A stretch of 11,565 nt of DNA. Source: Candidatus Thorarchaeota archaeon MP11T_1 (GTDB taxonomy: Archaea > Asgardarchaeota > Thorarchaeia > Thorarchaeales > Thorarchaeaceae). The notes under the pieces were generated by a model. The model was given only the letters and a program-made list of their open reading frames with translations, did not search any database and was not told the DNA's origin. Location: contig PJET01000151.1 of NCBI GenBank assembly GCA_002825515.1, positions 1 to 11,565 on the forward strand. Reading direction: 5' to 3'. How positions within the stretch are numbered: the first letter of the stretch is position 1; every line of letters starts with the position of its first letter. The position numbers were made by a program, and so were the translations under genes. Positions 7,168-11,565 of this stretch are shown piece after piece.

Positions 7168-7647
7168 ATGAAAATTGAGTATTATCACGCTTCGAAATAC
7201 GGAAATGGCGTTCGAATCGCAGAAGAATTCAGCAGATTAATGGCCACAAAAGGCATTATGGTAAATATCCATCATGTCAAGAAGGTGAAACCAAAAGATA
7301 TTCCCTCAGCTGATTTGTATGTATTCAGCTCACCAGGCCGCTTCGGTAAGCCAATAGGAGATATTCGCAATTTTTTGAAGAAAGCCCAATTTGTCCCGGG
7401 AACCAAATGTGCTGTCCTAACCACTGAAATGGCGCCGCAGCCAGATAAGAAGTCTGGGAAAGTGTCCACTGAAGAAGGGGATTGTCAGAAGGTTCTTCCG
7501 ATCATAAGAGAGATTCTACAAGCAAAAGGGCTGAAGAAAATAGCTGAAGAGAGAGTCTACGTGCAAGGGATAAAGGGACCTCTTGAAGATGGCTGGCAGA
7601 AGAAGGTAGATGCCTTTGTTAAATCGATACCAGTGAGTGGCAATTAG
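7168..7647 (+). CDS. Flavodoxin-like protein
   Basis: A 159-residue alpha/beta protein of flavodoxin size. The N-terminal strand MKIEYYHAS is followed by the FMN-phosphate-type loop HASKYGNGVRIAEEF (7-21), corresponding to the T/SxTGN loop. The second flavin-contacting loop is SSPGRFGKPIGDIRNFL (54-70), and TTEMAP (85-90) is in the position of the third. It probably binds FMN and carries electrons or assembles as a flavoprotein; the partner is unknown. ATG 7168 is 32 bp after the E2-like stop, with purine-rich GGATGGGA (about 7150-7157) upstream, so the two genes likely share a transcript. A redox partner for a catalytically altered E2-like domain is unexpected, and the link is only by position. 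Confidence 0.8.
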   Translation: MKIEYYHASKYGNGVRIAEEFSRLMATKGIMVNIHHVKKVKPKDIPSADLYVFSSPGRFGKPIGDIRNFLKKAQFVPGTKCAVLTTEMAPQPDKKSGKVSTEEGDCQKVLPIIREILQAKGLKKIAEERVYVQGIKGPLEDGWQKKVDAFVKSIPVSGN

Positions 7648-7883
7648 GTTCGTATCTGTTTTCTTAATCATATATCTGGTCATTGACGGCGAGGAATTTG
7701 TAGTAGTTGGATGGTTACTGTTTTGTCCACACCCTTGAAACTGTTATAGTCCCCCAAACCTTGGCCAATCTGGTATAGTAGTGAATCTGGGGTGTGTTCT
7801 GTTCCATTCTTTGTGTTCTAACCTACTGTTAATATCAATTCTTCTTTTCGGGGTATAGCACAAATTACTGCGTTGAAGTGTAG
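7648..7883. other. Intergenic stretch without convincing features
   Basis: Short runs on both strands read with some protein-like composition, such as DGEEFVVVGW on the plus strand near 7685, but none has a start, promoter or recognisable family. T-rich tracts just after 7647 could end the upstream transcript. I see no RNA gene or repeat. Confidence 0.4.
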
Positions 7884-7924
7884 TAATAAATTCTAGTCTG
7901 AATTGTTTTCGCGTCAGTAGGTGA
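7884..7924 (+). promoter_or_regulatory. Promoter and Shine-Dalgarno for the secreted amidotransferase-like gene
   Basis: TAATAAATT at 7884-7892 is a TATA candidate predicting initiation near 7915. AGGTGA at 7919-7924, six bases before ATG 7931, is a good match to the archaeal Shine-Dalgarno. This gene therefore appears to have a short 5' leader, unlike the leaderless genes nearby. Confidence 0.5.
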
Positions 7925-7930
7925 CTTCAT

Positions 7931-8869
7931 ATGGAGTGGAGAAAGCGCGAGTTTCGCAATCGAAGGACGCTATGCATATTTGTCCTTTCAATTCTATCTC
8001 TAATACTTCTTGCACCAGTACCTTCCGTGGCTCAAGCCGAATATGATGATTTGACTGGTGTTAATGTTGCTGTTTATAATGGAGAAGGTGTGATGGATTC
8101 CAGTTATACCGCACTTACAAGGATGTTTGAATGGATGAATGCATCAGTCGTAGGTATTACGGCTCCTCAAATCCTTGACAATTTTCTTGATGACTATGAT
8201 ATTCTTGCTATACCTGGTGGTTCAGAATCCATTTGCTTAAGTGAACTTCAGTATATTGAAGGAGTACAGAAGGTCCAAGACTTCGTTAAGAATGGCGGCT
8301 CTTTCTTTGGAATCTGTGGTGGCGCAACCTTTGGAGCGAATTATGCAGGTTTCTTCAATGGTTCTATGAGACCAGTGTCTGAACCCGGCGAAATAATACA
8401 TATGACGACTATGCAAGTCAACCAATCTTCAACTGGACCTGAACTCTTAGATTGCCTTGGTAGTTTTACAACGATGTACTATGCATCTCAGTATTTCGAC
8501 CCTAGAGAAGGAACTGATGTGCATATTGTTGCCACTTACGATTTTAATGATGAAGCTGGTATGGTTGCATTTGAATTCGAAGACGGAACAGTCTTCCTTT
8601 CAAGCCCCCATCCTGAATATGAAGAGGATGGTGATAGAGATGACACTGCAGATTATGATTACCTTGATGATCCTGATTCAGAGTGGGAACTTCTCTTTAG
8701 AGTATCAAAGTGGCTTGTTGAAGCCTCCAACGTTGAGTTTCTAAGTTCAACAACAACTCCTACACCCACTTCCACAACAACAGCTCTTGATTTGCCTTTG
8801 ATTGCTATTGTATCCGGTGGTGGTATCATATTTGTATTGATTGTTGCTGTCTTCTATCGAAGAAGGTGA
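7931..8869 (+). CDS. Secreted, membrane-anchored class I glutamine amidotransferase-like (BPL_N-type) protein
   Basis: A 312-residue type I membrane protein. Residues 1-36 are a signal peptide: basic MEWRKREFRNRRT, a hydrophobic core, then PSVAQA before EYDD. Residues 40-265 form a class I glutamine amidotransferase-like fold of the biotin-protein-ligase N-terminal (BPL_N) kind. DDYDILAIPGGSES is at 87-100, the nucleophile elbow GICGGA at 127-132 has Cys129, and SSPHPE at 224-229 supplies His227 and Glu229, so the Cys-His-Glu triad is complete. Next come a Thr/Pro stalk (TTTPTPTSTTT, 274-284), one helix (about 288-308) and terminal RRR. The catalytic domain would face outside the cell, where ammonia channelling from glutamine is unlikely. 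A peptidase-like or other hydrolytic role is possible but unproven. SD AGGTGA supports ATG 7931. Confidence 0.85.
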   Translation: MEWRKREFRNRRTLCIFVLSILSLILLAPVPSVAQAEYDDLTGVNVAVYNGEGVMDSSYTALTRMFEWMNASVVGITAPQILDNFLDDYDILAIPGGSESICLSELQYIEGVQKVQDFVKNGGSFFGICGGATFGANYAGFFNGSMRPVSEPGEIIHMTTMQVNQSSTGPELLDCLGSFTTMYYASQYFDPREGTDVHIVATYDFNDEAGMVAFEFEDGTVFLSSPHPEYEEDGDRDDTADYDYLDDPDSEWELLFRVSKWLVEASNVEFLSSTTTPTPTSTTTALDLPLIAIVSGGGIIFVLIVAVFYRRR

Positions 8870-8955
8870 TAATGAAAGACTCAGTTTGATAGCCTAATGT
8901 GAAGGATGTAGATGCAGATTTTACTGACAAGAGATCGTATCCTAAAAAACGGTAG

Positions 8956-9120
8956 GAAGAGGTGCGTTTTGAGAAAAACCACATCATAGAAACTGGCTAT
9001 CGTGAAATAACGACCGCATCTATCAGTTGGCCAATGCATCGAACCGATGCAATATCGAAAATTGAGAGCCTAGGTTTCGAGAAACTGCCTGAAAGCATAT
9101 CGATGACTAAACGACTCTAA
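8956..9120 (+). pseudogene. C-terminal remnant of a GNAT-like acetyltransferase
   Basis: An open stretch of 54 codons between TAG 8953-8955 and TAA 9118-9120, without a usable start. Its end resembles the last part of a GNAT domain: a strand-like region (ETGYREITTASISW), then DAISKIESLGFEKL in the position of the motif-B helix and 'LGF' turn, and a final SMTKRL. Neither the acetyl-CoA loop nor the N-terminal half is found upstream. I read it as a decayed gene. It is not a copy of the GNAT-OB gene, because no OB fold follows. Resemblance is by eye only. Confidence 0.38.
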
Positions 9121-9179
9121 GTTATGTTTTGATAGAAAGGGTTGGCACTTCTTGGTCCACTATTCCGTGTCAATTTTGT

Positions 9180-9362
9180 CTATGTCTGTGCTGGATTGGC
9201 GTCAAAGAACAGATCAAATGTGAATATTGCTAAATTCATCATATCAAAGTCGATCTCACCAGAACTCGCCCGCTCTGCCAGAGATGTAAGAACAGCGTGA
9301 GCACAGTGGCCTCTTTGTTCAGCCATCATCTTCTTCGCTTTTTCAAGAGCCTCTGATGTCAT
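9180..9362 (-). pseudogene. Truncated C_GCAxxG_C_C protein gene
   Basis: The first about 45 codons closely match the N-terminus of the intact copy at 10431-10865: EKAKK, M.EQ.G.C around Cys20, then SSG..D.D. Both share the DNA of the 5' region. After MNLA the sequence departs to FTFDLFFDANPAQT and stops. The central CGA..GA core and the later cysteines are absent and cannot be found in any frame downstream. The frame also has a GTG at 9371 whose bases overlap the TGA of the DUF4386-wHTH gene (9370-9368), so it could still be translated by coupling. It is either a decaying duplicate or a mini-protein keeping one cysteine. I favour decay. Confidence 0.6.
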
Positions 9363-9367
9363 AGTTC

Positions 9368-10174
9368 TCACTTAATGAGTGACCACACATACCCTTTCTT
9401 CTCTTTCGAGAGCTTCTTGGAAATCCTGTTCTCACTCTCTAAGGTTCTCAATGCTTCAGGAATTCGGTCCTTACATTCGGCTGAGACTTTAGACGATTCC
9501 TCGATTATCTCTGTGGTTGTAGCTTCTCCCAATTCTTCCAAAATCATGGTGATTGTATCTTTTGGATCTGTGACTTCTATCTGCAGTGCTTTCGCTATGA
9601 AGTAAATCGCGAAGGAGTACTCTGCTACTATCGCAATTATGGCCATGATGGATGTGAACGCAATATAACCAGTCAGACTGATCAACACATAGCCGATTGG
9701 GGCAACAATCAGAGATATTCCCAGGATTCTATTAAGGTATCCAGACGTGAAGATTAGGTATCCAATTATCATCAAATAGCCAGCATAGAATATCAGACCA
9801 AATAACAAGATTTGGATGAAGATAGGATTCTCGAGGAACAACAATACCATTCCTGCAAGGAAGATGAACCACTCTAGTATCCTCAAATATTGGGCACCTT
9901 TCGACAGATCCTTGTGTATTGAAGTCAGTACGTTGTTTATTGGAAACGCAACTATCAGGCTGAACAGTGCAAAGAAGAATAGAACAGCAAGTATGCCAAT
10001 CAACAGAAACACATTGGCTTTGATACTGCCGATTACTTCTAGCATGACTTCTCCTGGTAATGGAAATGTGGAACTCAGGGAGAGGTATAATAGAGCTCCG
10101 AGTAACAACCTTACCAGCAGGAATGTACCAGAATTCCTTGCACATTCACGTGGTGACAGAAATCCTTGACTCAA
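9368..10174 (-). CDS. DUF4386-like membrane protein with C-terminal winged-helix domain
   Basis: A 268-residue protein. Residues 10-200 carry about six hydrophobic helices with the DUF4386 pattern: GYLIFTSGYLNRILGISL (137-154) resembles the family's GYLIFRSGxLPRxLG segment, and AEYSFAIYFIAKAL (184-197) resembles its last helix (AELxFxLWLLxKG). Residues 205-268 are soluble and look like a winged helix-turn-helix: TITMILEELGEATTTEIIEE, a predicted recognition helix around CKDRIPEALRTLESENR, and a wing ending KGYVWSLI. This suggests a membrane-tethered DNA-binding or protein-binding regulator; no ligand is known. The start is TTG 10174: there is no ATG before codon 44, and GGAG lies 8-10 bases upstream with a TATA-like ATTATACT at about 10208-10217. 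The stop overlaps the GTG of the truncated Cys-motif gene. Confidence 0.75.
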   Translation of the reverse strand: MSQGFLSPRECARNSGTFLLVRLLLGALLYLSLSSTFPLPGEVMLEVIGSIKANVFLLIGILAVLFFFALFSLIVAFPINNVLTSIHKDLSKGAQYLRILEWFIFLAGMVLLFLENPIFIQILLFGLIFYAGYLMIIGYLIFTSGYLNRILGISLIVAPIGYVLISLTGYIAFTSIMAIIAIVAEYSFAIYFIAKALQIEVTDPKDTITMILEELGEATTTEIIEESSKVSAECKDRIPEALRTLESENRISKKLSKEKKGYVWSLIK

Positions 10175-10326
10175 TTCCGTTTCTCCATCTCCATCATTCC
10201 ATATGCTAGTATAATCTGTTTTGGTTGAATCTTGCGTCGTATAGTAAGTAAAATCCTAATCAGTCAGAGTGATTTTCATTTCGTGCTCTTTCTTCATCTC
10301 TTTTATTGCAGCAGCTGATTCCTAAC
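10175..10326. other. Short intergenic region with promoter and a possible coding fragment
   Basis: AGTATAAT at about 10208-10215 reads on the minus strand as the TATA for the DUF4386-wHTH gene. On the minus strand a 21-codon open piece (10321 down to stop 10256-10258) reads SAAAIKEMKKEHEMKITLTD, protein-like but bounded by a stop directly upstream. It may be the tail of a lost gene. Nothing else is recognised. Confidence 0.2.
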
Positions 10327-10434
10327 TCGGAGCACATTGGGAATTTTGGCATTCGAGAAAAAATCTTCAAGAATGAGGACTATAGTGCTGATCTGGAGAC
10401 ATTTATTGAGAAAATTAAATTGCAACTAGACTAG
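10327..10434 (+). pseudogene. C-terminal gene fragment, possibly flavodoxin-like
   Basis: Thirty-five codons open to TAG 10432-10434 read like a protein C-terminus: HIGNFGIREKIFKNEDYS, then LETFIEKIKLQLD as an amphipathic last helix. There is no start codon, and upstream codons in the same frame lose protein-like character. The pattern (a GNFG.RE segment, then an acidic helix) recalls the ends of archaeal flavodoxin-domain proteins, but the match is weak. Its stop overlaps the stop of the minus-strand C_GCAxxG gene. Confidence 0.25.
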
Positions 10435-10865
10435 ATTAGTGTTTCAAGAATCTCAGCCACATCTTCAACATATTTCGGACAGTTGTCGAATGCACCCTTT
10501 TCGAAGGCTTCTTTCAGATTTTCAGCAGCGGCTAAGTCATATTTGATTAATTCTCTGCAAAGCGCCGAACCATGAAGATTGGTAAACTTTTCAAGAAGTG
10601 TGTTTGAGACTTGAAAGACTTTCTCCTCCATCATTGACCCTCCGTACTTTAATCCTAGAGCCATGATTGCTCCAGTCAGAGCTCCACACACATTTCCATT
10701 ACTAGCTATACCTCCACCAAACCCAGATGCTATATTCATGCAGGTATCATAGTCAAGTTTTCCAGAACTGAGGTGTACACCATAGGCGGCGAATATTGCC
10801 TGTGAACAAGAGCCTTTCTGTTCATCCATAATCTTCTTTGCTTTTTCCACGCGAGTAGATGACAT
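10431..10865 (-). CDS. C_GCAxxG_C_C family protein
   Basis: A canonical 144-residue family member. Cys20 is in KGSCSQAIF, Cys42 in DTCMNIA, and the central ASGFGGGIASNGNVCGALTG contains Cys60 within the name-giving CGA..GA motif (60-66). Cys103 is in SALCRELI and Cys129 near the end. The family is proposed to be redox-active or metal/sulfur-related from its cysteines, but no function is established. It has no signal peptide; the glycine-rich core is only moderately hydrophobic. The start is ATG 10865, preferred to TTG 10877 because a TATA element is centred 26 bp upstream. It lies upstream of the DUF4386-wHTH gene on the same strand, separated by about 260 bp with a separate promoter. Confidence 0.93.
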   Translation of the reverse strand: MSSTRVEKAKKIMDEQKGSCSQAIFAAYGVHLSSGKLDYDTCMNIASGFGGGIASNGNVCGALTGAIMALGLKYGGSMMEEKVFQVSNTLLEKFTNLHGSALCRELIKYDLAAAENLKEAFEKGAFDNCPKYVEDVAEILETLI

Positions 10866-10886
10866 ATGGTCGCGCAAGTTTGAATA

Positions 10887-10895
10887 CTTTTATAC
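10887..10895 (-). promoter_or_regulatory. TATA element for the C_GCAxxG_C_C gene
   Basis: Minus-strand GTATAAAAG is centred 26 bp before ATG 10865, predicting a leaderless transcript and deciding against the TTG start at 10877. Confidence 0.6.
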
Positions 10896-10923
10896 ATTTG
10901 CTGAAAGGTGATTATTATCGTTC

Positions 10924-11004
10924 CTACACCCTTTTGCCGATTAACAAATCTGACTTGCCAATCGATTCGTAGAATGCAGTACGCAAAGCGATATCTATTG
11001 GAAC
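10924..11004 (-). pseudogene. C-terminal remnant of a beta-lactamase-fold hydrolase gene
   Basis: Read on the minus strand, 27 codons from 11004 to TAG 10924-10926 give PIDIALRTAFYESIGKSDLL. This aligns with the end of the intact hydrolase encoded at 4966-6198 (PRSDALCAAMYRSIGETDL): shared P, AL, A, Y, SIG and DL in register. A TAA lies immediately upstream in frame at 11005-11007, and further upstream no SxxK or GxGG motif is found. It is a decayed relative or partial duplicate of that gene. Confidence 0.5.
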
Positions 11005-11126
11005 TTATGGTAAGTGGATTTGGACTTCAAGAGAATTGAAATGAAACTAACAAACTTTCATCCATACTACTTGCCACTTTTGCCGACATCCTTAAAACAA
11101 AAAAGGCAATCCATTGAACCATCCGA

Positions 11127-11202
11127 GCCGGTTTGGCGGAGAAGCTTACGCGACAGCCTGCAGAGCTGTTTTACCTGGGTGCAAATCCCAGAGCCGGCTC
11201 CA
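11127..11202 (+). tRNA. tRNA-Cys (GCA)
   Basis: The cloverleaf folds without an intron. Acceptor GCCGGTT (11127-11133) pairs with AGCCGGC (11192-11198) with one G-U pair. The D-stem is GCG/CGC (11136-11138 with 11149-11151). Anticodon stem ACAGC/GCTGT (11153-11157 with 11165-11169) encloses loop CTGCAGA with anticodon GCA at 11160-11162. The variable loop is TTTAC, and T-stem CTGGG/CCCAG encloses TGCAAAT. Discriminator T at 11199 (U73, the Cys identity base) is followed by encoded CCA. T8, A14 and the G15-C48 pair are present. Oddities: position 55 is G, not U, and the D loop (AGAAGCTTA) lacks the GG of G18G19. An AT-rich TTAAAAC at about 11091-11097 may be its TATA box, and T5 (11203-11207) follows as a likely terminator. 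Confidence 0.9.
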
Positions 11203-11207
11203 TTTTT
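11203..11207 (+). terminator. T-run after tRNA-Cys
   Basis: Five consecutive T bases directly after the encoded CCA, the usual kind of archaeal termination signal for a tRNA gene. Confidence 0.4.
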
Positions 11208-11241
11208 CCGCAAGTTTCTTGTAGAAGCAGACTTCTCCTCT

Positions 11242-11565
11242 ATGGCTGCAATGAAAGAAGACAAGTATCTCATCAGTTTCAATCTCTTGATTTCATTAGC
11301 TGCAATTCTGCAGCTCCTTTCTCTTTGGGGATATACTCCAGCCCTTGACATGATTGGCTCTTTCGTCATAGCATCTATAGCATTGATTGCATTGATAATA
11401 GGTCTCATCGGACAATACCGCAACCTAATCGAGATATGGGGTTCAGTAACGGTCTCGATTGGCCTGGTAATAATGACTTACTTCATTCTGCCTTGGTCAT
11501 TCAATTTGGCATTCGCATTAATAGGACTCATCCCGTATTTCATAGGATTATATCGCCAGCAGCAA
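11242..11565 (+). CDS. Four-helix hypothetical membrane protein, 3'-partial
   Basis: An open frame from ATG 11242 that runs off the window end after 108 codons. Four hydrophobic helices are clear: about residues 11-32, 36-57, 65-84 and 87-104, with short polar turns such as GQYRNL (57-62). The N-terminus (MAAMKEDKY) is soluble. I recognise no family; it may be a small integral membrane protein or the start of a larger one. A second ATG at 11251 is possible. No clear TATA or SD precedes it. It begins 40 bp after the tRNA, so it might be read from the tRNA promoter if the T5 tract is leaky. The antisense frame across this stretch also covers the tRNA and is not credible. Confidence 0.7.
   Translation, partial: MAAMKEDKYLISFNLLISLAAILQLLSLWGYTPALDMIGSFVIASIALIALIIGLIGQYRNLIEIWGSVTVSIGLVIMTYFILPWSFNLAFALIGLIPYFIGLYRQQQ

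Noticed and set aside
7648..7930. Open minus-strand stretch of about 65 codons in the gap, and a short plus-strand one near 7685
   Set aside because: Neither has a start codon in a sensible place, promoter or recognisable motif; Arg codon use is unlike the neighbouring genes.
9816..10169. 117-codon plus-strand ORF
   Set aside because: Antisense to the DUF4386-like membrane domain, whose helices and family motifs are clear.
11127..11202. tRNA-Cys as an integration (att) site for a mobile element
   Set aside because: No repeat of the tRNA 3' end is seen elsewhere in the window and no integrase gene is present.
11067..11423. 118-codon minus-strand ORF
   Set aside because: It runs antisense through the whole tRNA-Cys gene and through a clear plus-strand membrane protein; composition is Arg/Cys-rich and unlike a natural protein.
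1..11565. CRISPR array, insertion sequence or transposase
   Set aside because: No regularly spaced repeats, no terminal inverted repeats and no transposase-like protein were found on either strand.

Overview
The window looks archaeal. A tRNA-Cys(GCA) gene carries discriminator U73 and an encoded CCA. Several genes have an archaeal TATA element centred 26-28 bp upstream of an ATG, as expected for leaderless transcripts. One surface protein has an N-terminal signal peptide, a Thr/Pro stalk and a C-terminal helix ending in arginines, a layout common in archaea and seen often in Asgard genomes. An Asgard (Thorarchaeia-like) or related mesophilic lineage is my inference; the window has no taxonomic marker that settles it. 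The DNA is moderately AT-rich.

Layout. 1-567: end of an isoprenylcysteine/phospholipid methyltransferase-type membrane protein. 566-753: probable decayed coding sequence. 830-1306: a divergent C_GCAxxG_C_C protein, facing a GNAT acetyltransferase fused to an RPA-like OB fold (2192-1401) across a hairpin that may be a two-way terminator. 2377-3687: MFS transporter, divergent from the GNAT-OB gene. Minus strand 4162-3956: small membrane protein. Minus strand 6198-4271: serine beta-lactamase-fold hydrolase followed by a DUF998 membrane protein, probably one transcript. 6302-7647: E2-like acyltransferase domain that has lost its catalytic His and Asp, followed by a flavodoxin-like protein. These two are divergent from the hydrolase across a promoter region with a perfect palindrome. 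7931-8869: secreted, membrane-anchored class I glutamine amidotransferase-like protein. 8870-11010: intact minus-strand genes (DUF4386 membrane protein with a winged-helix tail; C_GCAxxG_C_C protein) among gene fragments. 11127-11202: tRNA-Cys. 11242-end: start of a four-helix membrane protein.

This is an accessory-looking stretch, not a pathway operon. Several families appear more than once. C_GCAxxG_C_C is present as two full-length copies and one truncated copy. The beta-lactamase family is present as one full gene and one C-terminal remnant. GNAT and possibly flavodoxin families also appear as one gene and one fragment each. That pattern suggests local duplication and decay. The most distinctive items are the GNAT-OB fusion, the E2-like protein without its active site, the DUF4386-wHTH fusion overlapping a truncated Cys-motif gene, and a tRNA-Cys with altered elbow nucleotides.
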